Shown here one piece after another: positions 24,635 through 31,682 of a stretch of 36,519 bases of DNA. The stretch comes from Terriglobia bacterium. GTDB taxonomy: Bacteria > Acidobacteriota > Terriglobia > UBA7540. The stretch is from positions 1 through 36,519 of the forward strand of contig JAIQEZ010000038.1 in NCBI GenBank assembly GCA_020073545.1. The letters are read 5' to 3'. The notes beneath the pieces are model-generated. The model searched no databases. It saw nothing but the letters and a program-made list of their open reading frames with translations, and was not told where the DNA came from. Made by a program: the position numbers and the translations under genes. Numbering within the stretch: the first letter of the stretch is position 1; each line of letters begins with the position of its first letter.

Positions 24635-26485
24635 TCATGGGCGCCCGGCCCCGGAAGCGGAATTCCCCTTCAACGGATTCTCAATTTCCTTGACCTGCTC
24701 AGCCGCTGCCTGTTCTCCGGGGTTGTTGGCCAGTTCCGCCTTGAATTCCCGGAGGGCGCCGTTCAGGTCCCCCTGCGTTTTCAGCATGATGCCGAGTGCG
24801 AAATGGTAACCATACCCGTTGGGGCGAATCGCAATGGCCTGCTGCACCGAGGCAATGGCTTCTCCCGTTCGGCCCATCTTGAAACGCGTCATCCCCAAGT
24901 ACAGGTACTCCTGCGGTTTGTTGGGATTGATGCCGATGGCCTCCAGGAAGTACTTTTCCGCTTCGGGCAGCCGTCCCAGTTTGTAGTATGTGTAAGCAAG
25001 GTTGTAGGTCGCAGGCCAGAAGGTCGGATACCGGTTCACCACGTCGGTGAAGCTCTCGAGAGCGGGACCATACATCCCACCCTCACCCAGCACGGTTGCA
25101 TAGTTTGACTCAGCGTAGCGATTATGTGGCGCCTTGGCCAGGTTGTATGCGTAAAAAGTCAGGTTGTCGTTGAAGTAGAAACTCTCCGTGATCGTCCCGT
25201 AGCTGAGACCGGCGGCCAAACATGTGGCGGCGACGAGCAGGGATGCCGGCATCCCCAACCATCGCGGCTGACCCACACACACCTTCTTCAGGCCTATCGC
25301 AACGAGAACTGCCAGACCGACCGAGGGGAGGTAAAGGTACCGGTCGTGGGCAAAATCATCCGCGACAAAGACGCGGATATTAAGGAGAGGAATCAAAGGC
25401 AGCGCCAGCCACATCACAAAGAAGGCGACGGCACGGGAGCGCCAAGCGCAGGCGACCAGCACAATCCCCGTACAGACATCCAGGATGGCAGGCAGAATGA
25501 AATTCCTCAGAGTCGGATGGACCACGGCAGGAAAGTCATAGAAGGTGCTGAGGCCGACGGGCCACAGCAGGTGACGAATCCAGAACCAAAGGAGCGAAGG
25601 CCAGGTAAAGAGTAATTGCTCGGTACGGAGAGGCGTCACCGGGTGACTGAACCCCTTGAGAGCATGAATCCGCACCGGAAAGTAGAGGAGTATAAGGAAA
25701 AGGTAAGGCCAGATCCTCCGGAGTGCTCCTCCGCTCCACGTGAGGATTCTCCTATCGCGCGGCGGTCTTCCCCACTCCGGCCCGCAGATCCACTCATAAG
25801 CAAGTAGGAAACCGGGAAGGACCAGGGCGGTCTCCTTCTCCAGCATGGCCAGGGCAAATAAGACCAGGGAGATGAGCTTCCACTTGAGAACGCATTCCCC
25901 GTCACGCCGCGCCTGAAGGTAACAAAGGAACGAGGCAAGGAGAAGGATACCCAGCAAAGGCTCAGTTACGCCCGAAACCCAGGCGACGGCCTCGATGTGT
26001 GCGGGATGGAGGCCGAAAATCAGCGCTGCCAGAACCGCGACATCGCGGCTTGTCCCCACTCGCCAGGCCAGGAGATACACGAGAAAAGTGGTTAGAAGGT
26101 GTGCCAGGATCGTGGTGAGATGCCAGGCCCACGCCTGGTTTCCGAAAATCGCGTCGTTGATTCTCAGCCACAGCAGGAAAAGCGGGCGGTAATAGTTCCC
26201 AAGCTCCTCCGGGTAAATCGCTGCCCAGACGTGCGACGTGAAGTAGCTAGGAACGGCATGCCAGGAATGAACCGCGGGATTCTCCACGATCTGGCCGCGG
26301 TCATCGAGGACAAACTGGTAGCGAAGCGTCCGGCCATAAACCGCAAACGTCAAGGCAAGAACCACTGCGATCCCCAACCAGAAAGAAAGGGTCCCAGCAA
26401 TTGCCGGAATCTTCGCGGGCTGGTCCTGGACCGTCACCCGCTCGCGCGAGGGCGAGCAAGCATTTGTGGAGATCTCATCTGGCAT
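24635..26485 (-). CDS. Multispanning membrane protein with C-terminal TPRs (TMTC-like)
   Basis: 616 residues. Roughly eleven to twelve transmembrane helices span about 30-435, then a soluble C-terminal part of about 180 residues carries four TPRs (for example PATYNLAYTYYKLGRLPEAEKYFLEAI). Soon after the first helix comes FVLDDRGQIVENPAV, the Asp-Asp motif between the first two helices of GT-C fold glycosyltransferases and TMTC proteins; HPAHIEAVAWVSGVTEPL is also typical of this TPR-linked group. By analogy it may transfer a sugar from a polyprenyl-phosphate donor to a protein, but that is inference. Start: ATG at 26485 with a weak ribosome binding site. It is monocistronic in this window. 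Confidence 0.82.
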   Translation of the reverse strand: MPDEISTNACSPSRERVTVQDQPAKIPAIAGTLSFWLGIAVVLALTFAVYGRTLRYQFVLDDRGQIVENPAVHSWHAVPSYFTSHVWAAIYPEELGNYYRPLFLLWLRINDAIFGNQAWAWHLTTILAHLLTTFLVYLLAWRVGTSRDVAVLAALIFGLHPAHIEAVAWVSGVTEPLLGILLLASFLCYLQARRDGECVLKWKLISLVLFALAMLEKETALVLPGFLLAYEWICGPEWGRPPRDRRILTWSGGALRRIWPYLFLILLYFPVRIHALKGFSHPVTPLRTEQLLFTWPSLLWFWIRHLLWPVGLSTFYDFPAVVHPTLRNFILPAILDVCTGIVLVACAWRSRAVAFFVMWLALPLIPLLNIRVFVADDFAHDRYLYLPSVGLAVLVAIGLKKVCVGQPRWLGMPASLLVAATCLAAGLSYGTITESFYFNDNLTFYAYNLAKAPHNRYAESNYATVLGEGGMYGPALESFTDVVNRYPTFWPATYNLAYTYYKLGRLPEAEKYFLEAIGINPNKPQEYLYLGMTRFKMGRTGEAIASVQQAIAIRPNGYGYHFALGIMLKTQGDLNGALREFKAELANNPGEQAAAEQVKEIENPLKGNSASGAGRP

Positions 26486-26595
26486 CCGTCTCTACCCGTC
26501 CACCATCATCGAGAACTACGCAATTCGAGCCGCTTGAGCCCCTGGTCCGGATGTGTTGGTTCAGCCGGAAATGGCGAGTCGTCGTTCGTTGAAAG

Positions 26596-26701
26596 CTAGG
26601 AGCGTGCCCGAATAATGTCAAAACGAGCTTATCGTGGACGAAGATCCAAGAGCTTCCAACGCGAGAATAGCTGAAAACTGAATTCTCGGGCACGCTCCTA
26701 G
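26596..26701. mobile_element. MITE-like element with 12-bp terminal inverted repeats
   Basis: GAGCGTGCCCGA at 26600-26611 and its exact reverse complement at 26686-26697 bound a 98-bp AT-richer core without coding capacity. CTAG flanks both sides (26596-26599 and 26698-26701), so a 4-bp target duplication is possible, although CTAG is itself palindromic and could be part of the repeat. GAG ends and a YTAR target are features of IS5-group insertions, so a non-autonomous relative is one reading. Confidence 0.65.
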
Positions 26702-27173
26702 TCCGCCCCTTCGGAGTAGGTAAATTCAAGGCACGAGGGTCTTTCGCTCTTCTGCGTTCAGAGGAGTCGGCTTGGGGAAATGACCTCAAACTTTGGAGTC
26801 CGGCCCCCCGGCCCTCATCGTCACGATGAGCCCAGCGTCTCGCGCTGCGGAATGGGAGGTCGCCGCCTCGACCGCGCCCGCAGAGCCGGCTTCTGTTTCA
26901 CCCGGCCCCCTGAGTGTAGCCTCCCGCCCGGCGTTCCGCCAGTCGCACGCGGCTCTTTCGGCAGCGGGACGCCCCTCCGGCCACGCGGCCCGCCGCCCGG
27001 AGGCACCAGTGCCCAAAGTGCCCTCCAGTGTGTGAGGTTCTGGGCTGCGCGGAGCGTCTTCCGCACGGGGTTCGGACCGTGCCGTCCGGCGTGGCAGGCA
27101 ACGCCGCTTGTGGTGAACAACCGGCCGCGTAACTCTCGACGCCCGTCAGCGCGAGTGGTATTGTCGGTGTCCC
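26702..27173. other. GC-rich spacer without recognisable gene
   Basis: Open frames here have no homology I recognise and look like GC-rich chance frames. A perfect dyad CTCATCGT/ACGATGAG with a 1-nt centre lies at 26814-26830 and could be an operator. The region has several GC stems, but I cannot match it to a known RNA family. Confidence 0.35.
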
Positions 27174-27944
27174 ATGCAACCTGACCTCGCGCCTTACTAC
27201 GATGCGGTCATCAACTGGAAAAAGCGTTTGGCGCGGGAAATGCCCCTGCTCGAAGAACTGGCGCGCGCGGCGGGGGGGAAGATTCTGGTTCCGGCTTGCG
27301 GCACGGGCGGTCACGTGGTGGCGATCGCGCAGCGCGGTTTCGAGGTGCTGGGTTTTGACGCCGATGCGGGCACCATGGAGTTCACGCGCCGGCGAATCGA
27401 CTCCGCCGCCAGCGCCATCGCTGCCGCGGGTGGAAAAGCCGAGGTCCGGCTGCTCGCCATGGAGAACGCCGCCGACCTCCACGCCGAAATCGACGCGGCG
27501 TTCTGTTTGGGTAATGCCCTTCCCGGCCTTTCGGCCGAGGGCCAGCTATTGGCCGCGCTGCGCTGCGTGGCAAGCACACTGCGCCAAGGCGGAGTCTTTC
27601 TGACGCAGAATTTGAACTACGATCTGCGCTGGCAACAACGGGCCAGCGAGTTTCCGCTCCTCGCTGGCCAGACTCCCCGGGAAGAAATCCTGCTGGCCAA
27701 GTTTGCGGACTACCATGCGGATCACATCAACTTCCACGCCGTGTTTCTGGCGCGCGAAAAGCCGGCGGGAAAATGGCAAGCGCATGCGCGAACTTCCCGG
27801 CAGATCCCTCTCTTCCAGAAGCTGCTGACGGATCTCGCGGCCCAGGCCGGTTTGGGCGAGTTCAGTTTCTGGGGCGACTACGCCCGCTCCCCTTTCGACC
27901 CCGAAAAATCCCACGACTTGATCCTCGCCGCCCGCAAACTCTAA
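27174..27944 (+). CDS. Class I SAM-dependent methyltransferase
   Basis: 256 residues. The N-terminus LAPYYDAVINWKKRLAREMP leads into the SAM-binding motif I KILVPACGTGGHVVAIAQRG, followed by the acidic end of strand 2 in VLGFDADAGTM, and motif-III-like AAFCLGNALPGLS. Later comes VFLTQNLNYDLRW. This is a seven-strand Rossmann methyltransferase of the general methyltransf_11/25 type; the substrate cannot be told from the sequence. Start: ATG at 27174, in a C-rich context without a strong ribosome binding site. It stands alone, facing the sigma/anti-sigma operon. Confidence 0.85.
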   Translation: MQPDLAPYYDAVINWKKRLAREMPLLEELARAAGGKILVPACGTGGHVVAIAQRGFEVLGFDADAGTMEFTRRRIDSAASAIAAAGGKAEVRLLAMENAADLHAEIDAAFCLGNALPGLSAEGQLLAALRCVASTLRQGGVFLTQNLNYDLRWQQRASEFPLLAGQTPREEILLAKFADYHADHINFHAVFLAREKPAGKWQAHARTSRQIPLFQKLLTDLAAQAGLGEFSFWGDYARSPFDPEKSHDLILAARKL

Positions 27945-28073
27945 CCCTCGTGTGTGTCGCTTTGCCACATTCAGTTCAGACTTCATCCGCAGAGCAGGTG
28001 GCTTGGTGAGTGGGCCTGCCTGCGAGGGCAGGGTCCCGCAGGGCGGTATCGACGCTCGCCACACTTCTGGTTC

Positions 28074-28089
28074 CAGCCCCGCGGGGGCG
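28074..28089. repeat. REP-like GC palindrome next to DUF3106 stop
   Basis: CAGCCCC-GCGG-GGGCG forms a short GC hairpin immediately after the DUF3106 stop on the minus strand. The same CAGCCC...GGGCG core appears in both halves of the split palindrome at 31420-31599, so this may be a partial copy of that family. Confidence 0.5.
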
Positions 28090-28092
28090 CAG

Positions 28093-28737
28093 CTATTCTT
28101 CGGGCTCCTCGGGCGGGCTCGAAGGGGAATTCGGCAGGAGTTTGTTGAGCCCCTCGAGCACGTGGCGCTCCTGCGGAGAGAACCGCTGCTGAACCTCGGG
28201 ACTGGCCAAGTAACGCTGCCGTTGGTCGGGAGGAAGGTCGCGAAGCTGCCGGAAAGCTTGCATAACGGCTTGGCGGCGGTCGGGCCTGAGCTCGCGCCAC
28301 TCGGGGAATACGGCGCGCGCTTCTTGTCGCTGGGCAGGAGAAAGGCCTCGAAAGATCCCTTCGCGCTCGCGAAACAGATCCTGCTGCTCGGGGGTCAGGG
28401 CATTCCAGCGCCGCAACCGCTCGCGGATAAGCCGTTGACGCGCCGGAGGCAGCCGCCGGAACCGAGGATTCTCCGCCATAAAGCGTTCCTGCTCGGCGGG
28501 CGGCAGGTCACGCAGTCGCCGGAAGAATCCCGCTCGCTGGCCGGCCAGTGGCCCGCGGCCCTGGCCCATGCGGGGAGCTTGCACCGGGTACCAACGAGCA
28601 GCTCCCATGTCCCGCTGGCCAGCAAGCAGGGTTGGGGCCAGAAGGAACGCGAGCAGTAAGACCGTGGCCAGTTCTGGACCGCACTGGCGGCGCCGTTCTT
28701 TCCCACCCGGAGAGGTTGCCGCCAGCTCAGTTAGCAA
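28093..28737 (-). CDS. Exported DUF3106 repeat protein
   Basis: About 214 residues. A signal-like segment ATVLLLAFLLAPTLLAGQ follows a basic stretch. The mature part consists of repeated Arg-rich units of about 20 residues with the pattern LPPAxQRxxI / LTPEQQDLFRER / LSPAQRQEA, characteristic of DUF3106, a family of unknown function that resembles Spy/CpxP-like helical proteins with repeated LTxxQ motifs. The tail is Pro/Glu-rich. The start is uncertain: TTG at 28737 overlaps the anti-sigma gene by 11 nt and fits the signal peptide. Its place as third gene of an ECF sigma operon suggests an envelope-stress sensor or chaperone, which is inference. Confidence 0.78.
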   Translation of the reverse strand: MLTELAATSPGGKERRRQCGPELATVLLLAFLLAPTLLAGQRDMGAARWYPVQAPRMGQGRGPLAGQRAGFFRRLRDLPPAEQERFMAENPRFRRLPPARQRLIRERLRRWNALTPEQQDLFREREGIFRGLSPAQRQEARAVFPEWRELRPDRRQAVMQAFRQLRDLPPDQRQRYLASPEVQQRFSPQERHVLEGLNKLLPNSPSSPPEEPEE

Positions 28738-29326
28738 CCCTGGCGCCTTTCTTGGGAAGCTCCGAAAGTACATCGAAGTCCGCGACCAAATCATAATCAT
28801 CCAACGCCCGGGCGTCTTCGTCTTCGCTCGGGGAAACACCCGCCGATTGCAGCTCCGTCGCCGGCATCCTTGGCTTCTCGGTCTGACGGGGCGTAACGGC
28901 CCGAGGATTCAGCTTCGCCACTTCTGCGGGAGCTTGCGCGGCGGTCGTCTGAGGGGGCTGCTGCGTCGCCAGCGTCGAAGGGGTGGAGACCGATCGATGC
29001 CTGTGGGTGAGCCACGCCACCCCGGCAATGACCAAAACCCCCAGCGAAGCCAGCGCCAAGCCTCGGACCCAGCCCAGACCCCAGAAACCCCGGGCCGCCC
29101 GGCGTGCTTCCTGCGCTTCCACGGCTTGGCGCACGCGCGCGTCAAACCAGGCCGAGGGCTCCTGGGGCTTCCACTCCTGCAGCACGGCGTCGAGCCGCTC
29201 GTAGTGATTCACGGCCTCGCGACACTGGGAGCATTCTCCCAAGTGCGTGCGGACCTGGGCCGCTTGCTGCTCCCCCAGCAGGCGGTGAGCGTAATTAAAC
29301 AGACGTTCGCGATCAAGGCAATTCAT
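28727..29326 (-). CDS. Zinc-finger anti-sigma factor
   Basis: 199 residues. The N-terminal ZAS domain shows the H-x3-C-x2-C zinc motif (His28, Cys32, Cys35 in RTHLGECSQC), which in this family clamps the cognate ECF sigma factor. One transmembrane helix at about 88-105 (ALASLGVLVIAGVAWL) anchors it. The outer part of about 95 residues is Pro/Thr/Glu-rich, ends with an acidic stretch (SEDEDARALDDYDLVADFDVL) and probably senses envelope state. Start: ATG at 29326 overlaps the sigma stop as ATGA, with GGGAGGG 7 nt upstream, giving a 1:1 coupled sigma/anti-sigma pair. The DUF3106 gene overlaps its end. Confidence 0.9.
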   Translation of the reverse strand: MNCLDRERLFNYAHRLLGEQQAAQVRTHLGECSQCREAVNHYERLDAVLQEWKPQEPSAWFDARVRQAVEAQEARRAARGFWGLGWVRGLALASLGVLVIAGVAWLTHRHRSVSTPSTLATQQPPQTTAAQAPAEVAKLNPRAVTPRQTEKPRMPATELQSAGVSPSEDEDARALDDYDLVADFDVLSELPKKGARVAN

Positions 29327-29904
29327 ATCTGGCCCTCCCGGAGCAGCGGCTCGAGGCGCAAGCGGAGCGTTTCGTAGGCCCGAAAGAGCAGCGATTTCAC
29401 GGCGCTTTCGGAGACACTCAGAATTTGGGCAATCTGGCGGTAATCCGCTTCCTGGTACTTGTGCAGGATGACCGCCGCACGCTGATTCGCAGGCAAGGAT
29501 TCTACGGCTTGGCGAATCAGGCGTTGACGGTCGCCCTCGAGCAGCTTTTGCTCAGCCGTCGGCTTAGGGTCGACGAACCGTTCGAAGGCAGGCCCACGAT
29601 CAAGATCCTCGCTCGCGGGCTCAGGAACCTCGTCTTTCCGGTCCCGAATGGCATTGAGTGCCAAGTTCGTGGCGATGCGATAGAGCCAGGTGGTAAAACG
29701 CGCCTCGGGCTGGTAGCGCTCCCGCGCCCTGTAAATGCGCAGAAAAGCCTCCTGGGCCAGGTCTTCCGCCAACGCGCGGTCGCGCACCATGCGATGGAAA
29801 AAGCCCACCAGCGGGAGGCGGTAACGGCGCAGCAGCGTCTCAAAGGAGGCGGCATCACCGGCGCGGACCCGCAGCATCAGCTCGAGGTCGGACTCCATGG
29901 CCAT
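29323..29904 (-). CDS. ECF-type RNA polymerase sigma factor
   Basis: About 193 residues. Sigma region 2 is clear: ETLLRRYRLPLVGFFHRMV, DLAQEAFLRIYRARERY, FTTWLYRIATNLALNAIRDRK. An acidic linker follows, then region 4 with LPANQRAAVILHKYQEADY and the recognition helix VSESAVKSLLFRAYETLR. It should direct RNA polymerase to an extracytoplasmic-stress regulon, controlled by the adjacent membrane anti-sigma factor. The start is ATG at 29904 or 29898; a GTG at 29913 is unlikely because it abuts the -10 box TATAAT at 29914-29919. There is no Shine-Dalgarno sequence, so the message may be nearly leaderless. Confidence 0.92.
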   Translation of the reverse strand: MAMESDLELMLRVRAGDAASFETLLRRYRLPLVGFFHRMVRDRALAEDLAQEAFLRIYRARERYQPEARFTTWLYRIATNLALNAIRDRKDEVPEPASEDLDRGPAFERFVDPKPTAEQKLLEGDRQRLIRQAVESLPANQRAAVILHKYQEADYRQIAQILSVSESAVKSLLFRAYETLRLRLEPLLREGQI

Positions 29905-29913
29905 GGTTGCCAC

Positions 29914-29919
29914 ATTATA
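29914..29919 (-). promoter_or_regulatory. Perfect -10 box for the ECF sigma operon
   Basis: TATAAT on the minus strand ends 9 nt before the ATG at 29904. No good -35 is visible; CTTTCA sits 16 nt upstream. Initiation would fall within a few bases of the start codon. The remaining spacer up to the GAF gene (29920-30216) shows no gene. Confidence 0.5.
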
Positions 29920-30216
29920 TACAACACTTTGCCCGTGAAAGAGTTGCGGAGATTGCGCAAAAATCCGGAGACCGTAGTCAAGTTATCGTGCCCGGGGACG
30001 ACGAGCCATCTGATTGGCGCCGGATCTGGACAAATGTGCCATGTTCTCCGCCTGGGAAGGGCAGCCGGAACCCGAGACTGAAGCCCACTGGGATCGCACT
30101 GACAAATAGTCGACGACGCGGGCCGCCGCGGCCAGCCTGACCGCTACCCCTTTCTGCTCCCATCGCGTATCATGCCATGGGGATTAGACGCGCTCATCCA
30201 GCGCCGGGGCTCTCTC

Positions 30217-30666
30217 ATGACGAATAACGCCGAAGTCCTGAATTCCATTCGAAGAATCGCCTTGACCGCGCCGGACGCGCCTTCGCTGTTGACCGAGGTC
30301 GTCAAGTTGTTGCAGCGCGAGCGGCCGCATTACCACTGGGTGGGCGTCTACTTGCTTCAGGGTCAGGAACTCGTCCTGGGTCCCTACGTGGGCAAGCCCA
30401 CGCCCCACACCCGAATCCCCCTGAACAAAGGCGTTTGCGGCGCGGCGGCCTCCACGGGCGAGACCATCATCGTGGACAACGTGAACTCCGACCCGCGTTA
30501 CCTGGCGTGTAGCCTCGAGACGCGCTCGGAAATCGTCGTCCCCATCAGCCACGAGGGCCGCATTCTGGGCGAGATTGATATCGACAGCGACGCGCCCGGC
30601 GCGTTCACGCCTGATGATCGGGAATTGTTGGAGGCCGTAGCGGGACTCATCGCTGGGAAGATCTAG
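30217..30666 (+). CDS. GAF-domain protein of free methionine-(R)-sulfoxide reductase type
   Basis: About 149 residues, one GAF domain. HWVGVYLL, HTRIPLNKGVCGAAA, DNVNSDPRYLACS and TRSEIVVPI match the fRMsr/YebR group, which reduces free methionine-R-sulfoxide. Cys74 and Cys98 align with Cys94 and the catalytic Cys118 of the E. coli enzyme; the position of Cys84 is His64, a variant common in related GAF proteins, so recycling of the active site may differ or activity may be absent. The start chosen is ATG at 30217; an in-frame ATG at 30172 adds 15 residues. Neither has a strong ribosome binding site. It is near MutT, another oxidative-damage enzyme. Confidence 0.82.
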   Translation: MTNNAEVLNSIRRIALTAPDAPSLLTEVVKLLQRERPHYHWVGVYLLQGQELVLGPYVGKPTPHTRIPLNKGVCGAAASTGETIIVDNVNSDPRYLACSLETRSEIVVPISHEGRILGEIDIDSDAPGAFTPDDRELLEAVAGLIAGKI

Positions 30667-30852
30667 TCCGCCGCCCTCGAACTTCGGGGGGACGAGGCGC
30701 CCTTGAAGGGCGGCATCGCGGTTTCGTGAACTGCAGGACAACTCCCGGCTAGCAAGCTGCCGCACTCCAACCATCGCCCGCCATTAAGACCGGCGAGTCT
30801 CGGGCCACGGCGACCATCCTCGGAACGACAAGCTGGCCGGCAGCACGACTGG

Positions 30853-30893
30853 ATTCCCGCTGGAGCCTGCCCCGACTGCTTCGGGGCGGGAAT
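30853..30893. repeat. ATTCCCGC...GCGGGAAT hairpin repeat
   Basis: ATTCCCGC (30853-30860) and GCGGGAAT (30886-30893) are perfect complements. Inside lies a second perfect stem, GCCCCGA/TCGGGGC. This resembles the widely spread intergenic palindromes of the ATTCCC(N)GGGAAT type known in several bacterial groups. It sits 8 nt before a heptad array. Confidence 0.65.
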
Positions 30894-30900
30894 GACTGTT

Positions 30901-30925
30901 GCTGATCGCTGAAAGCTGATTGCTG
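30901..30925. repeat. Short heptad array (GCTGANN)
   Basis: Three and a half units of 7 bp, GCTGATC, GCTGAAA, GCTGATT, GCTG. This is the reverse-complement form of the TCAGCNN units found at the dcw junctions. Only one arm is present. Confidence 0.7.
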
Positions 30926-30964
30926 CTGGGAAACCAGCCTTCCCCACCGCCCGAGCCTTTCCTC

Positions 30965-30973
30965 TGCTACAAT
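30965..30973 (+). promoter_or_regulatory. Extended -10 promoter for mutT
   Basis: TGC followed by TACAAT gives a TGn-extended -10 box, which can work without a -35. It ends 11 nt before the mutT ATG, so the transcript would have a very short leader, in line with the lack of a Shine-Dalgarno sequence. Confidence 0.5.
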
Positions 30974-30984
30974 CTCTTGCCCTG

Positions 30985-31389
30985 ATGACCGAGCAGAAAC
31001 CCATCCTGGTCACGGCCGGCATCATACGGAGTGGCGACCGCATCCTGATCTGCCAGCGCCACCGCTCAGACGCCTACGGGCTCCAGTGGGAGTTCCCGGG
31101 TGGCAAAGTGAGACACGCAGAGGAACTGCCCGCCTCGCTCGCCCGCGAACTGGAAGAAGAACTGGCCATTCAGGCGGAGATCGGCCCGGAAGTTTTTCGC
31201 CTGCGCCATCGTTATCCGGACCGTTACGTGGAAGTTGTGTTTTTCGGGATTGCCCGCTACCGCGGCGAGGTGCGCAACCAGGTTTTCGAAGCCATTGAAT
31301 GGGCGCATCGATCGAGACTCGCTGAGTACAACTTCCTGGAAGCTGACCGTGAACTGGTAAACCGCATTTCCAAGGGGGAGATTGTCTAG
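30985..31389 (+). CDS. mutT: MutT-type Nudix hydrolase (8-oxo-dGTP diphosphatase)
   Basis: 134 residues. The Nudix box runs from Gly40 to about residue 62 (GGKVRHAEE, then RELEEEL), matching Gx5Ex7REUxEE except that the late glycine is alanine. It is preceded by LQWEFPGGK, typical of MutT, and by VTAGIIRSGDRILICQR. The enzyme hydrolyses oxidised dGTP to keep it out of DNA; metal-binding glutamates Glu55, Glu58 and Glu59 are present. Length and motif favour MutT over other Nudix types. A TGn-extended -10 box lies 11 nt before the ATG. Monocistronic; downstream is a palindrome carrying a MITE-like insertion. Confidence 0.92.
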   Translation: MTEQKPILVTAGIIRSGDRILICQRHRSDAYGLQWEFPGGKVRHAEELPASLARELEEELAIQAEIGPEVFRLRHRYPDRYVEVVFFGIARYRGEVRNQVFEAIEWAHRSRLAEYNFLEADRELVNRISKGEIV

Positions 31390-31419
31390 TGTCGTGAGTC
31401 CGAAGTTCGTTGATCAACT

Positions 31420-31599
31420 CAGCCCGCATAGCGGGCGAAAGAAGGTAGCCCACGGCGTGAGAGTCTGTGTGAAAACCTCAGATTTCACGCCTTCGCGAAC
31501 AGAGATTCAATGACTTGCATTGTGGAAAAGGACGAAAAACCGAGTTTTCACACAGACTCTGACGCCCTGGGCTACGATCTTGCGCCCCTAACGGGGCTG
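31420..31599. repeat. REP-like palindrome split by an insertion
   Basis: The left half 31420-31460 and right half 31563-31599 are reverse complements over about 40 bp: CAGCCC...GGGCG, AAGA, then GTAGCCCA(C/G)GGCG. Joined through one TGA they would form a single 78-bp palindrome of the REP type. The halves are now separated by the element at 31461-31559. Confidence 0.75.
31461..31559. mobile_element. MITE-like insertion with TGA target duplication
   Basis: A 99-bp element is bounded by perfect 16-bp inverted repeats starting GAGTCTGTGTGAAAAC. TGA occurs directly on both sides (31458-31460 and 31560-31562), as expected of a 3-bp target duplication. There is no coding capacity. GAG ends and a TNA target are known for some IS5-family groups, so a non-autonomous relative is likely. 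Size is nearly the same as the element at 26600-26697. Confidence 0.78.
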
Positions 31600-31682
31600 C
31601 GGGACCGACCCCCGAAGCGAGACTCTGTCAGCTAGCTTCTGACTCAGGACACCAGAAATCTCAGCTCGCGAAGTTGGTGTGA

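Larger units (their letters stand above)
30667..30984. other. Repeat-rich spacer between GAF gene and mutT
   Basis: No gene is supported. The palindrome GCCCTT/AAGGGC lies near 30698-30710, followed by the ATTCCCGC hairpin, the heptad array and the mutT promoter that are listed separately. The remaining stretch 30713-30850 shows nothing I can name. Confidence 0.4.

Noticed and set aside
26831-27120. Possible structured RNA (riboswitch or RNase P RNA) in the GC-rich spacer
   Set aside because: I could not match conserved core motifs of cobalamin riboswitches, RNase P RNA or tmRNA on either strand.
26780-27184. 134-codon plus-strand frame upstream of the methyltransferase
   Set aside because: Pro/Arg/Gly-rich with no domain and no ribosome binding site, and it runs out of frame into the methyltransferase start; judged a chance frame.
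30184-30774. Minus-strand open frame opposite the GAF gene
   Set aside because: The plus strand carries clear fRMsr-type motifs; the antisense product has none.
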